This document shows positions 9,184 to 17,731 of a DNA stretch of 64,000 bases, piece by piece (position 1 is the first letter of the stretch; each line of letters starts with the position of its first letter). This DNA comes from a bacterium (GTDB lineage Bacteria > Planctomycetota > Planctomycetia > Pirellulales > Pirellulaceae). The translations under genes were made by a program, and so were the position numbers. Below the pieces are notes generated by a model that saw only the letters and a list, made by a program, of their open reading frames with translations, was not told where the DNA came from and did no database searches. Location of the stretch: positions 62,001-126,000 of the forward strand of contig WGNR01000012.1 in assembly GCA_016124445.1 (NCBI GenBank). The letters run 5' to 3'.

Positions 9184-9521
9184 TCGTCTTTCTTAGCTTT
9201 AGAACCGGTGTCGCGGCGAAAAACGGCCACGACGTCTTCGACAGGCACGACGAAAAGCTGATTATCGGTTTCAAAGTCGACGGGGATCGCGTCCTTAGGG
9301 TGAAACAGGATCTTGTCGTACTGACGTAGCGGGAAGTCTTCGTTGTTTTCGATCTGCGTCGAAATCGCCACGATGCGGCCCGTGATCGTCGGGATTTCTG
9401 CCTGATCGGGCAGTGCTATGCCACCTTTGGTGGTCCGCTTCGGCTCGTCTTTCCGAACGAGAACGCGGGCGCCGATCGGTTCGACATATTCAATGACTTT
9501 GCTGCGGGTCGATTTCGCCAT
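9180..9521 (-). CDS. groES: Co-chaperonin GroES, standing alone
   Basis: The 10-kDa lid of the GroEL chaperonin. From ATG 9521 the 113 residues include the family features GARVLVRKDEPKRTTKGGIALPD (the mobile loop is within this stretch), KILFHPKDA and the C-terminal VPVEDVVAVF. A further in-frame start exists at 9575, but MAKSTRSKVIEYVEPIG is the more usual N-terminus. No groEL is next to it, so this is an orphan copy, and it points against the surrounding glmU-to-dnaB gene run. No CIRCE element is visible upstream. A C-terminal tail with several Lys and Asp residues is present. Confidence 0.88.
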   Translation of the reverse strand: MAKSTRSKVIEYVEPIGARVLVRKDEPKRTTKGGIALPDQAEIPTITGRIVAISTQIENNEDFPLRQYDKILFHPKDAIPVDFETDNQLFVVPVEDVVAVFRRDTGSKAKKDD

Positions 9522-9986
9522 GAGAATCCGTGGAGGTGACTTGATAGCAGTTGGACGAGTGCGGGTCCTGTTCAATTGTTCTTAAAGAAAAAGGAATAGC
9601 AATCCCCCGACACCGTTGGAAGCTGGGCTAATCGAGTCTGACCTGGCAATTTGTGTCGATCGCAGAAGTCGTGACATTAAATCAATACGATGCCTGGTTT
9701 TAGGGCTCCAGTCCCCAGGGCACTTGGAGGACCTGGCGATGGTTGACGAGCGTTCGGGACAACGGGATTCCGATTGCACTTGACACGAATTTATCACAGC
9801 AGGCTCGGTTAGGACTTGCGAATGGCGGATAGTTTGGCAAAATAACCAGTTTCCAAAATTACGAAGTTGATCCTTAGGGAGCATTGGCTTTCAGTTGGAT
9901 CGTTTTCGATAGATAACCACCGACCAGACGTGCAAGTTGCCGGGTCGTCCTTTAGCTAACATCACCTGACTGCGGAATAAGTTTTC
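9522..9986. other. Intergenic region between divergent groES and rplY
   Basis: About 465 nt carrying the two divergent promoters by position. A TTGACA-like box lies near 9779. No heat-shock CIRCE inverted repeat, tRNA or strong terminator is visible. Confidence 0.4.
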
Positions 9987-10268
9987 ATGGCCGAAACACT
10001 CAAAGCCACGAAGCGAGAAAAGACCGGCAAAATTGCCAATCGCAACCTGCGTCGTAGCGGGAAGATTCCCGCAGTTTTGTACGGAGAGGGCAAAGACGTC
10101 ATTCACCTGGAATTGTGTGCCGAACAGTTCGAGGCGATTGTTCGTCACGGTGAAAAGAACATCACCCTGGAAGGTGACGTGTCGGAGACCGTCGTAATGC
10201 GAGAGGTTCAGTGGGATACTTTCGGTATCGAAGTGCTCCACGTCGACTTTTTCCGAGCCGGAAACTAA
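9987..10268 (+). CDS. rplY: 50S ribosomal protein L25, short form
   Basis: Binds 5S rRNA in the large ribosomal subunit. The 93 residues correspond to the N-terminal 5S-binding domain, with AETLKATKREKTGK at the start and RNLRRSGKIPAVLYGEG in the middle. Most non-gammaproteobacterial homologues (Ctc type) are near 200 residues because of a second beta domain, which is missing here. The gene ends in frame with a clean stop. It is followed by pth, as ctc is in Firmicutes. Confidence 0.88.
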   Translation: MAETLKATKREKTGKIANRNLRRSGKIPAVLYGEGKDVIHLELCAEQFEAIVRHGEKNITLEGDVSETVVMREVQWDTFGIEVLHVDFFRAGN

Positions 10269-10327
10269 CCTGGTCGCCAATAGCGGCTAGTCGTGCTGAT
10301 TAACTGGATACTGATCAACTTGATACG

Positions 10328-10888
10328 ATGAAACTCGTAGTCGGGCTCGGAAATCCAGGCAAGAAGTACGAAGGAACACGGCATAACGTCGGTTTCGACG
10401 TGCTGGAGACCTTGGCTAAACGCCACGGTGCTTCGGCCCCCAAATCAAAGTTCAACGGTCAATTGACCGAAGTTGGTGTCGGCGGAGAGAAGTTGTTGCT
10501 TCTGTGGCCCCACACCTATATGAACAAAAGCGGTAACAGTGTCCGACCGGCGTTCGACTTTTACAAGCTAACGCCGGAAGACCTTTTGGTCGTTTGCGAT
10601 GATTTCAATCTTCCTTTGGCTAAATTAAGGCTCAAAGGAAAGGGATCGTCGGGCGGGCAGAACGGGCTGGCCGATGTGATTCAAAAACTCGGCTCAGATG
10701 AAGTGCCCCGACTTCGCGTTGGAATCGGAGCACCAAGAGAAGGAGCTGACGTTGCCGGGTTTGTCCTTAGCAACTTTGCCAAGGTCGAAAAACCGGAGGT
10801 CGAACTGTGTGTCGAGCGGGCCGCTTCGGCGGTCGAAGACTGGGCTACCCAGGGACTCACGTTCGCCATGAACCAATACAACGCATAA
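10328..10888 (+). CDS. pth: Peptidyl-tRNA hydrolase
   Basis: Recycles peptidyl-tRNAs that drop off ribosomes. The 186 residues have the standard length and motifs: VVGLGNPGKKYEGTRHNVGF with the catalytic His, PHTYMNKSG, CDDFNLPLAKLRL with the catalytic Asp, and GSSGGQNGL. Starts at ATG 10328. Lies 59 nt after rplY, and rpsF follows about 100 nt downstream, so these genes probably form one transcription unit. Confidence 0.96.
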   Translation: MKLVVGLGNPGKKYEGTRHNVGFDVLETLAKRHGASAPKSKFNGQLTEVGVGGEKLLLLWPHTYMNKSGNSVRPAFDFYKLTPEDLLVVCDDFNLPLAKLRLKGKGSSGGQNGLADVIQKLGSDEVPRLRVGIGAPREGADVAGFVLSNFAKVEKPEVELCVERAASAVEDWATQGLTFAMNQYNA

Positions 10889-10972
10889 GCAAACCAATTA
10901 CCAATGTGGAACTGTCGTTCAGCCCAGCAAGCGGCGGCCTTCCACCCACCGACCGTTTTGATGTCGACTTTC

Positions 10973-10978
10973 GAGGAG
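10973..10978 (+). promoter_or_regulatory. Shine-Dalgarno that fixes the TTG start of rpsF
   Basis: GAGGAG lies 8 nt before TTG 10987. It selects that codon as the rpsF start instead of any upstream in-frame codon, whose encoded residues do not resemble S6. Confidence 0.75.
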
Positions 10979-10986
10979 TAGAAACC

Positions 10987-11415
10987 TTGGCGGCTTACGT
11001 TTACGAAGGGATGTTCCTTCTGGACTCCAACCGGTATGGAAAAGATCCCAACGGGGTCTCCGGTAAACTCAATGCCCTGGTCGAAAACCTGGGCGGCGAA
11101 ATCCTGGTTAGCCGCATGTGGGCGGAACAACGCTTGGCGTACCCGATCGATGGGCATCGTCGCGGCACCTACTGGCTGACCTACTTCCGCTTGGACAGCC
11201 TGAAGATGGACGATTTGAACTATGCCTGCAACATCAACGACGACCTGCTGCGTTGCTTGTTTATCAAGCAAGACCCGCGTCTGGTTGACATGTTGATTGC
11301 TCACGCCGAAGGGCACGAGTTTGCTGGCGACGACGATTCGGACGATAGCAGTTCGGATGATTCCGACGAAGAAGAATCGTCGGACGAAGAAGAAACAGTC
11401 GAAGCGGCTGAATAG
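10987..11415 (+). CDS. rpsF: 30S ribosomal protein S6 with an acidic tail
   Basis: Component of the small-subunit platform. From the TTG start the 142 residues read AAYVYEGMFLLDSNRY, then DGHRRGTYWLTYFRLD and DLLRCLFIKQDPRLVD, which is the S6 fold. The last 30 or so residues are almost only Asp, Ser and Glu. Some bacterial S6 proteins carry acidic tails, including the glutamate-extended E. coli protein; here the tail is encoded. It begins an rpsF-ssb-rplI-dnaB series. The partner gene rpsR (S18), which often lies in this cluster, is not present. Confidence 0.92.
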   Translation: MAAYVYEGMFLLDSNRYGKDPNGVSGKLNALVENLGGEILVSRMWAEQRLAYPIDGHRRGTYWLTYFRLDSLKMDDLNYACNINDDLLRCLFIKQDPRLVDMLIAHAEGHEFAGDDDSDDSSSDDSDEEESSDEEETVEAAE

Positions 11416-11504
11416 GATCTGCTTCGACGCAGAAACTCGTGCGGAATTGATCCAAGCGAGAGTAATTCAGTCGAGTTTGTTATTAACCCTCAAGGAGCGT
11501 CACG

Positions 11505-12011
11505 ATGGCGAGTTTCAACCGAGTGATTCTGGTCGGGAACCTGACTCGAGACGTCGATTTGCGCTATGTCTCCGGTGGGGGAACGGCCGTCACCGAGCTG
11601 GGCCTGGCGGTTAACGACCGACGCAAGACACAATCAGGCGAATGGGTCGACGAAACGACCTTTGTCGATGTGACCCTCTGGGGACGCACGGCTGAAATCG
11701 CCAGCGAGTACCTGAGCAAAGGCTCGTCCGTTCTGATTGAGGGACGGCTCAAGCTTGATACCTGGGAAACCGACGGCCAGAAGCGATCCAAGCTTCGCGT
11801 GGTCGGCGAGAAGATGCAGATGCTGGGCGGACGTGATGGTGGCGGCGGTGGTGCAAGTCGCGGTCCTTCGCGGCCTCAGCGTCAGTCGCAGCCTCAAACG
11901 GGCGGCGGCTACAACCAAGGTACCTCCTCAGGTGATTACGAATCCTACGACGATGGCAGCTTCGGCGGACCTGGGTCCCAAGGGGCAGCCGATGACGACA
12001 TTCCGTTTTAG
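11505..12011 (+). CDS. ssb: Single-stranded DNA-binding protein
   Basis: Coats single-stranded DNA in replication and repair. The 168 residues begin [21 protein letters not shown] with an AAGGAG ribosome-binding site upstream. The OB-fold runs to about residue 105 and includes [19 protein letters not shown] and the W-containing strand LDTWET. A Gly/Gln/Ser-rich linker follows, and the extreme C-terminus is DDDIPF, the partner-binding tip common to bacterial SSBs. Lies between rpsF and rplI. Confidence 0.96.
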   Translation: MASFNRVILVGNLTRDVDLRYVSGGGTAVTELGLAVNDRRKTQSGEWVDETTFVDVTLWGRTAEIASEYLSKGSSVLIEGRLKLDTWETDGQKRSKLRVVGEKMQMLGGRDGGGGGASRGPSRPQRQSQPQTGGGYNQGTSSGDYESYDDGSFGGPGSQGAADDDIPF

Positions 12012-12098
12012 TGGCTGGCGGTCGACCTGAATCGACGTCACCTTACCTAGTTCATATTGATCGCCAAACCACTGGCATTCATTGGAAATAGCGACACC

Positions 12099-12623
12099 AT
12101 GCCAACTCGATCTGAAAAGCACAAAGCCCGTCCCTGGAAGCGTTTGCCCAAAGGCAAGCATGGCGGTATCGAATTGCTGTTGATCCAATCGGTCGACCAC
12201 CTCGGCAAGCCGGGCGACGTTGTGGAAGTTCGTCCTGGCTACGCCAACAACTTCCTGATTCCGCAAGGCCTGGCGACCATCGCCACCCCGCATCACAAGC
12301 GGATGGTTGAGAAGCACAAGGCAAAACTGGCCGAAATCGAAAAGTCGCGTTTGGCTGGTCTGCGAGCAATCGCCGATCTGCTCAACCGTCAAAGCGTTAC
12401 GATCGAAGCCAACGCCAACGACGAAGGTCACCTGTACGGCAGCGTCGGACAGACCGAAATCGTTCATGCTCTCAAAGAGCAGAACTTCACCGTTACGCCC
12501 GACCAGGTTCGCCTGCAGGGTCCGTTGAAAGAACTTGGCTTGTACACCGTCAAGATCCACCTGCATGCCGACATCGAATCGGAATTGAAGGTTTGGGTTG
12601 TTCCGACGGTTGCCGGCGACTAA
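12099..12623 (+). CDS. rplI: 50S ribosomal protein L9
   Basis: Large-subunit protein bridging to the L1 stalk. From ATG 12099 the protein has 174 residues. The classical N-domain (IELLLIQSVDHLGKPGDVVEV, then RPGYANNFLIPQGLA) begins only after an extension of about 20 basic residues (MPTRSEKHKARPWKRLPKGK). The long helix and C-domain follow (LYGSVGQTEIVHAL). An in-frame upstream ATG at 12057 would add 14 residues and is less likely. A terminator hairpin separates it from dnaB. Confidence 0.93.
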   Translation: MPTRSEKHKARPWKRLPKGKHGGIELLLIQSVDHLGKPGDVVEVRPGYANNFLIPQGLATIATPHHKRMVEKHKAKLAEIEKSRLAGLRAIADLLNRQSVTIEANANDEGHLYGSVGQTEIVHALKEQNFTVTPDQVRLQGPLKELGLYTVKIHLHADIESELKVWVVPTVAGD

Positions 12624-13025
12624 AGTCGATCGGTCCGCCAAGAGAAGCTTTGTGAGAACGAAGCTGAGTTTAATCGTGCATTCCGATCACCCCATCGTTA
12701 TCGCATAGCACGCTACGGCATACCTCCGGGGCCTTCACTACCCAAGGCCCGAGGTTTGCTGGTCTTAGTAAGTCGCACTCCCTTTTATTTCCGCCGGTGA
12801 CGGACTCGCGGTCAGCCAACCGTGCTGACCTATTACAATTCCCCCGCGGAACGGAAAAAAACTCCTCGGCATCCCCGAGGAGTTTTTTTTTCAGTCCCTT
12901 CTATTTTGTGACCTGCCGCATCCTGCACCCTAAATCTGCCAATTGCGTTGTCCCTGACTTTTGGCGCGGTACGATGGGTGCCGGCAATCGCCCGAAGGTA
13001 ACCAACTTGAAGACGGAGACCAGTT
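12624..13025. other. Intergenic region before dnaB
   Basis: About 400 nt. It holds the terminator at 12855-12891 and presumably a separate dnaB promoter after it. Nothing else recognisable is seen. Confidence 0.5.
12855..12891. terminator. Strong bidirectional Rho-independent terminator
   Basis: AAAAACTCCTCGG and CCGAGGAGTTTTT form a long stem with a CATCC-type loop, flanked by A- and T-runs. It closes the rplY-to-rplI transcription unit and separates it from dnaB. Confidence 0.9.
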
Positions 13026-14471
13026 TTGGCTACCGGCAACAAATCAAAAAAGCGGCGTTTTGACGATCGAGAAGAAGTATCCTCCAACCTCCTCGATAAT
13101 CAGCCCCCCTGCAGCATCGAGGCCGAACAGTGCGTCTTGGGCAGCATCATCCTGCTGCCTGATTGTCTCGACGACGTGATCATGACCCTGCGTCCAGAAG
13201 ACTTCTACGACGACGCCAACCGCAAGCTGTTCGAGCACATGGTCGATCTGCACAACAGCGGCCGCAAGATCGACGTCACCCTGCTCAGCGAACACCTTCG
13301 CGATGCCGGCGACTGGGACTTCGTCGGCGGCGCTCCTTACATCGCCAAGGTTGCCCGTAGCGTTCCCCACGCCGCCCACGCGGTCAGCTATGCCGAAATC
13401 GTACGCAAGAAGGCGACCAGCCGGAACCTGATTCTCGCCGCTACCGATATCCTGCAAGACGCTTACCAGGAAGCAGGCAAGCCTGAAGAGCTGATCGGCC
13501 GGGCCGAGCAAAAAATCTTCTCGATCCTCGACGGCCGCGATAATCGCAGCATGGCCAGCATGCGCGAGATCGTCACCGAGGCGATGGAACGGATCGACGC
13601 CCGCTTGCGTGGCGAAGCAGATCAGGATGGCGTACTGACCGGCTTCACCGACCTGGACGAAATGACCAGCGGCTTTCATGGCAGCCAGCTCTTGATCCTC
13701 GCGGCTAGACCGGCGATGGGCAAAACGGCCTTCGCCATGAACATTGCCGAGAACATCGCCGTGCATGACAAAGTTCCGGTGCTGTTTGTCAGCTTGGAAA
13801 TGGGTTCGGTCGAACTTTGCGATCGTTTGCTTTGCAGCGTGGCTCGCGTCAACGGCCATCGGCTGCGTAATGGTACGCTGGGGCCGGAAGATCGAGCCCG
13901 GCTAATCGAACGTTCTTCTCTGGTGGGCGAAGCACCGCTGTTCGTCGACGACTCTCCCAGCCGAACCGTGGCCGAGATTGCCGCTTCGGCCAGGCGGATC
14001 ATTCGCAACGAAAAGCGGCTGGGGCTGATCGTGATCGACTACCTGCAGCTGATCGAGCCGGACAATGCGGACGATCCGCGACAGGAACAAGTCGCCAAAA
14101 TCGCTCGGCGTTTGAAAGGTTTGGCCCGTGAAATGAACGTGCCGATCTTGTGCCTGGCCCAGCTCAATCGCCAGGCCGAAGTCAGCAAAGACAACAAGCC
14201 GAAGCTAAGTCACCTCCGGGAATCGGGGGCCATCGAGCAGGACGCCGACGTCGTGATGTTCGTCCATCGCGAGGAATACTACCACCACGGTGAAGAACGA
14301 GAACAATACGCCGGCCAGGCCGAAATCATCATCGGCAAGCAGCGTGCCGGCCCGGTTGGCGAAGTAAAGCTGACCTGGCTCAAGGACTTCACCCGCTTCG
14401 AGAATGCCTTCGACCGCGAACCAGACGACTTCTCCGCCTTTAACAACGATGGTGGCGACGCCGGGTTCTAG
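13026..14471 (+). CDS. dnaB: Replicative DNA helicase DnaB
   Basis: Hexameric helicase that unwinds DNA at the replication fork. The 481 residues start at a TTG (13026). The N-terminal scaffold domain reads CSIEAEQCVLGSIIL, and the RecA-like core has Walker A ARPAMGKTAFAMN, the FVSLEMG block, LIVIDYLQLI (Walker B), LAQLNRQAE, and the arginine-rich LRESGAIEQDADVVMFVHR. KQRAGPVGEVKL lies near the C-terminus. Its last 70 bases can be read in a second frame that leads into the next gene, but homology places the start of that gene after the dnaB stop. Confidence 0.95.
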   Translation: MATGNKSKKRRFDDREEVSSNLLDNQPPCSIEAEQCVLGSIILLPDCLDDVIMTLRPEDFYDDANRKLFEHMVDLHNSGRKIDVTLLSEHLRDAGDWDFVGGAPYIAKVARSVPHAAHAVSYAEIVRKKATSRNLILAATDILQDAYQEAGKPEELIGRAEQKIFSILDGRDNRSMASMREIVTEAMERIDARLRGEADQDGVLTGFTDLDEMTSGFHGSQLLILAARPAMGKTAFAMNIAENIAVHDKVPVLFVSLEMGSVELCDRLLCSVARVNGHRLRNGTLGPEDRARLIERSSLVGEAPLFVDDSPSRTVAEIAASARRIIRNEKRLGLIVIDYLQLIEPDNADDPRQEQVAKIARRLKGLAREMNVPILCLAQLNRQAEVSKDNKPKLSHLRESGAIEQDADVVMFVHREEYYHHGEEREQYAGQAEIIIGKQRAGPVGEVKLTWLKDFTRFENAFDREPDDFSAFNNDGGDAGF

Positions 14472-14580
14472 CTGTCCACGCTACGAACTCGGCGAAGCTC
14501 CCCGTTGGGAATCGTTAGGGCTTAAGGTGATGGGCGACGACTCCTTGACCGTGTCCTGGAAAGATAAAGGATCGCGCCCC

Positions 14581-15378
14581 GTGAAGTACTTCTACTACGA
14601 CAAAGCAAAAGACATCGGAATCGCAGGAGACGATGCCGAAGAGGTCGATTTAGATCGGGCTTTGCAGGTATGGGATTCGTTGACCAGAACGGGAGGGTCT
14701 TACTTTGGAATCGTCTGCCCTAATGACCTTACGTTGCAATTGATTTGGGAAGACGACCAGTGTGTTTGGGTGGAGATCCCCTTTCCGAAAATAGGTGGTT
14801 CGCTGTACAAGCCCTCGACCTACGAGGAGTGTACCCAGGCCATCGAAGATACCTTCGCTGGCAAAGATCCCGAGCGAATCGAAGGCCTACAGTTCGAGGA
14901 TTGGCCGGGTAAACAAGCCAAAGACATTACCCTTGAATCAGAAGAGCCTGTGGAATTTGCGACCGAAGAGTTTGGAGAGCTGTGGCTCAACGGTGACCTG
15001 GCCCGATTCGAGAGCGAGACGCAGTGGAATCAAGAAGAGGTTGAAATTTCGTTCGATGCAGAAACATTGGAGCAGCTACAAGAATTGCTGCCGACCGCCC
15101 GCACATTGTGGAGCGATCAAACCGGGTGGAATCAGAAGATCGAGGATTACGCCGTCGGCAAACTGCTTGATCTGAAGAACGATGTCTGGCTGCAAGAGGA
15201 TGAAACGAAAGTCACCGCCGAGCAGTTCAAGTCGCGAATGATATTGGAATCGATCAATATCGAGTCGGGTGGACATTTCACGTTTTGGTACGACGATGAC
15301 GATATGTTTTGGTGCCATATGATCGAGATTCGAGGTTCTCTTAAAGAAGGCCTCACTTCCGCTGGTCTCGCAGGATAA
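14581..15378 (+). CDS. Two-domain immunity-type protein with a DUF2262-like C-terminus
   Basis: A 265-residue soluble protein. Residues 1-108 form a domain that recurs at 15993-16319 (69 of 108 residues identical). Residues about 140-265 (start GELWLNGDLARFESETQW, end near EIRGSLKEG) resemble DUF2262 proteins, a family found among polymorphic-toxin immunity genes. The GTG at 14581 is chosen because its upstream AAAGGA and the KYFYYDKAK start align base for base with the paralogue; an ATG at 14530 is possible. It follows dnaB by 109 nt. No toxin gene is nearby. The immunity role is inferred from family and context. Confidence 0.65.
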   Translation: MKYFYYDKAKDIGIAGDDAEEVDLDRALQVWDSLTRTGGSYFGIVCPNDLTLQLIWEDDQCVWVEIPFPKIGGSLYKPSTYEECTQAIEDTFAGKDPERIEGLQFEDWPGKQAKDITLESEEPVEFATEEFGELWLNGDLARFESETQWNQEEVEISFDAETLEQLQELLPTARTLWSDQTGWNQKIEDYAVGKLLDLKNDVWLQEDETKVTAEQFKSRMILESINIESGGHFTFWYDDDDMFWCHMIEIRGSLKEGLTSAGLAG

Positions 15379-15383
15379 TCGAA

Positions 15384-15845
15384 ATGGTCGATCGTGACAC
15401 GATAATCGCCAACGCGGACCGAATCGTGGAAGCAGCCTTGGTGTTTCGCGAGACGGCGACAGCGCTATGCGAAGCAATGGCCGCAAAGCTGCAATTACCT
15501 CCTTCGGAACTAGTCTATCAGCAGCAAGTCGATGTTGGGAAGCTTTCCGAAGAGTGGAAATTCCGCTTTCATGGCTTGGAGTGTGAATTCGAAAACACAA
15601 AAACGAATCAAGTGTTGGACGTCGAAGTTGGTTTTGGAAATGAATTTGGTGTGCTTGATCCCTATTTCTTTGAAAAGTTCCTGAGGTCGACCGCCAGATT
15701 CGATTCGCTCAGCAAGCTCTTTCCTAATTCGTTTTTTGATTGTTGTCGGGCACTCGAAGTCTTGGAGGAAACTGGGTATTTAGTCCGCATCTCCATCGAT
15801 GAGCCAATTCATCGTACGGGAGTTGTTACTCGAGCTGACACATGA
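15384..15845 (+). CDS. Small protein, possibly DUF6896-like
   Basis: A 153-residue soluble protein starting 5 nt after the preceding stop, so probably cotranscribed. The central segment WKFRFHGLECEFENTKTNQV followed by DVEVGFGNEFGVLDPYFFEKF recalls the HG-x-x-C-x-F pattern of DUF6896 proteins, which also occur in toxin-immunity loci; I cannot confirm this without a profile search. No signal peptide or membrane segment. Part of a small cluster of immunity-type genes wedged between dnaB and an insertion sequence. Confidence 0.55.
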   Translation: MVDRDTIIANADRIVEAALVFRETATALCEAMAAKLQLPPSELVYQQQVDVGKLSEEWKFRFHGLECEFENTKTNQVLDVEVGFGNEFGVLDPYFFEKFLRSTARFDSLSKLFPNSFFDCCRALEVLEETGYLVRISIDEPIHRTGVVTRADT

Positions 15846-15992
15846 AAGCATTCCTGATCTCGAAATCGGAGTTCAGCATCACTACCAACGTTTCCACCCC
15901 TGGCTATTACCGACTGCCCCTCAAGACTTAAGATAGTGGACAACTATGGTCCCTGGCTGTGTTGTGTTCTGAAGAGAAAAATAAGGCGACCA

Positions 15993-16319
15993 ATGAAGTA
16001 CTTCTACAACGACGAAGCAAAGGAAACATGGATCGACGGCGATGATGCCGAAGAGGTTAGCTTGGATAAGGCTTTGGAGGTGTGGAATTCGTTGACCAAA
16101 ACCGAAGGATCCTTCTTTGGCATCGTCGGTCCCGATGAGCTTACGCTGCAGTTTTATTGGGAAGATTCCGAAACCGTTTCGATGGACATCCCCGATCCTG
16201 AAAAAGGTGGGTCGCTTGCGAAAGCATCTACCTTCGAAGAATGCACCGCCGCCATCAAAGATACCTTCGCTGGCCAAGACCCCCGGCAAATCGAAGGTCT
16301 TGAATTCATCACCTGGTAA
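15993..16319 (+). CDS. Stand-alone paralogue of the first domain of the 14581 gene
   Basis: The 108 residues start MKYFYNDEAKE and end EGLEFITW, aligning over their whole length without gaps to residues 1-108 of the upstream two-domain protein, with 69 identities. The bases before both starts also align (an ATAAGG/ATAAAGG ribosome-binding segment, then GCG-CC, then TGAAGTACTTCTAC). That shows a duplication that included the translation start. This copy has no second domain; the stop falls exactly where the other copy enters its linker. It is followed 10 nt later by a palindromic repeat element. Function unknown; cluster context suggests immunity. Confidence 0.65.
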   Translation: MKYFYNDEAKETWIDGDDAEEVSLDKALEVWNSLTKTEGSFFGIVGPDELTLQFYWEDSETVSMDIPDPEKGGSLAKASTFEECTAAIKDTFAGQDPRQIEGLEFITW

Positions 16320-16329
16320 TGCGAGTCTC

Positions 16330-16456
16330 GTAGGGTCCGCTGTGCGGACGCGGTGATTCCGGTTGGCGGCATCGTTGATGCAACTACCGCGCATTCAGCC
16401 GGAATAACTTCCCCCTTTACTTTTCGATGGTGATAACCGACTCCGCGTCCGCATAG
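16330..16456. repeat. Palindromic MITE/REP-like element, left 127 nt (split by an IS)
   Basis: Begins GTAGGGTCCGCTGTGCGGACGCGG, inside which GTCCGC-TGT-GCGGAC is itself a hairpin. Removing the IS at 16457-17781 and one copy of its 5-bp duplication restores the right end CCGCGTCCGCATAGCGGACCCTAC. The reverse complement of that end matches the left end at 23 of 24 positions. The intact element would be about 137 nt. No coding capacity. Confidence 0.75.
16452..16456. repeat. Target-site duplication, left copy (CATAG)
   Basis: CATAG immediately precedes the IS left end TGTACAGACC and recurs directly after the right end at 17782-17786. Confidence 0.8.
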
Positions 16457-16506
16457 TGTACAGACCGCACACATAGTTGACACCCGTTCGGACACATGGG
16501 TGACAC
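16457..16506 (+). repeat. IS left terminal inverted repeat
   Basis: 50 bp beginning TGTACAGACCGCACACATAG. Pairs with 17732-17781 in inverted orientation; all five mismatches fall in the outer 16 bases. Confidence 0.88.
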
Positions 16507-16545
16507 TTTTTGTAACCTGAACTGCTTTCTTTCGGGAGGGCGTTC

Positions 16546-17726
16546 GTGGCTTGGAAGGAGTGTGATCGAGTGTCCCTGCGACGAGAGTTTGTGCGGCTAA
16601 TTTCGGTAGAGGGGGCGAATATGGCGGCGACTTGTCGTCAGTTCGGCGTTTCGCGACAGACTGGCTATAAGTGGTTGACGAGATTTCGCGAGGAGGGAGA
16701 TGGCGGGCTGGTCGACCAGTCGCGGCGGCCGCGAACGATGCGCTGCCCCACGCCGCCCGAGATGGAGGCTCGCGTCTTGGCGGTTCGCGATGAGCATCCC
16801 GCTTGGGGCGGGCGGAAGATTCGCGCTCGACTCGAACTGCTTGGCGTGAAGAACGTCCCTGCGGCCAGCACGATCACGGCGATCTTGCGGCGGAACGGAC
16901 GAATTTCTCCGAAGGCGTCGGATGATCGAACGCACTACGGAAGTTTCGAGCGAAGCGCGCCGAACGACCTGTGGCAGATCGACTTCAAAGGCGAGTTTCG
17001 CATGACCAACAAGCGATACTGCTACCCGCTGACGATGATCGACGATCATTCGCGGTTCGCCGTCGGCCTGTTCGCTTGCGATAACCAGCGGCGAATGACG
17101 GTGCAGCAGCACTTTATTGCCGCATTTCGCCGATACGGCATGCCACAGGCGATCTACTCCGACAACGGACCGCCATATGGGGCTCGTTGAACTCGCCGAC
17201 GCGTCACACCAGGCTGACCGCTTGGCTGATGCGATTGGACATCCAAGCGATTCACGGCACGCCGTTTTATCCGCAGGGACGCGGCAAGGAAGAGCGCTTT
17301 CATCGGACGATGAAAGACGAACTGTTGCAGGGTCGGCTGTTCGATGACGTTCCGCATATGCAAAGCCGCTTCGATCCGTGGCGCGATATGTACAACCAAG
17401 AGCGTCCGCACGAAGCGATTGGCTTGAAGCCTCCGGCCAGTCGTTACCACAGCAGCTCGCGCGAGTATCCCGAGCAACTACCGAGCTTCGAATACTCGTC
17501 ACGTTTTCAAACGCGAAAAGCGAACAAGGTCGGCCAATTCGCCTTCGGCGGATCGGTGTACAAGTCGAGCGAGGCGTTCAGCGGCGAATGCCTGGGCCTG
17601 TGCGAGTCAGGCGACGACGGCGTGTGGGACGTCTACTACTGCCACTACCGGATCGGCCAACTCGACGAACGAACCAAGGGCGGCCCCTTGCGTCGGCCGC
17701 CCCGAACAGGCGATAAACCAACATGA
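16546..17726 (+). pseudogene. IS481-type transposase, frameshifted
   Basis: Catalyses transposition of the surrounding element. It starts at a GTG (16546) after GGGAGGG. The N-terminal helix-turn-helix (CRQFGVSRQTGYKWLTRFRE) is followed by the integrase core with NDLWQIDFKGEF (first Asp) and YSDNGPP (second Asp). The frame then ends at a TGA at 17188-17190. The rest of the catalytic domain continues in the -1 frame from 17181: RHTRLTAWLMRLDIQAIHG, then KEERFHRTMKDEL with the Glu, and a C-terminal beta domain to 17726. One base missing from the GGGG run at 17179-17182 would explain it. No classic slippery heptamer is visible, so a dead copy or a sequencing error is likelier than programmed frameshifting. 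Confidence 0.85.
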
Positions 17727-17731
17727 CCGAT

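Noticed and set aside
9522..9986. Heat-shock operator (CIRCE) upstream of groES
   Set aside because: No TTAGCACTC-N9-GAGTGCTAA-like repeat found.
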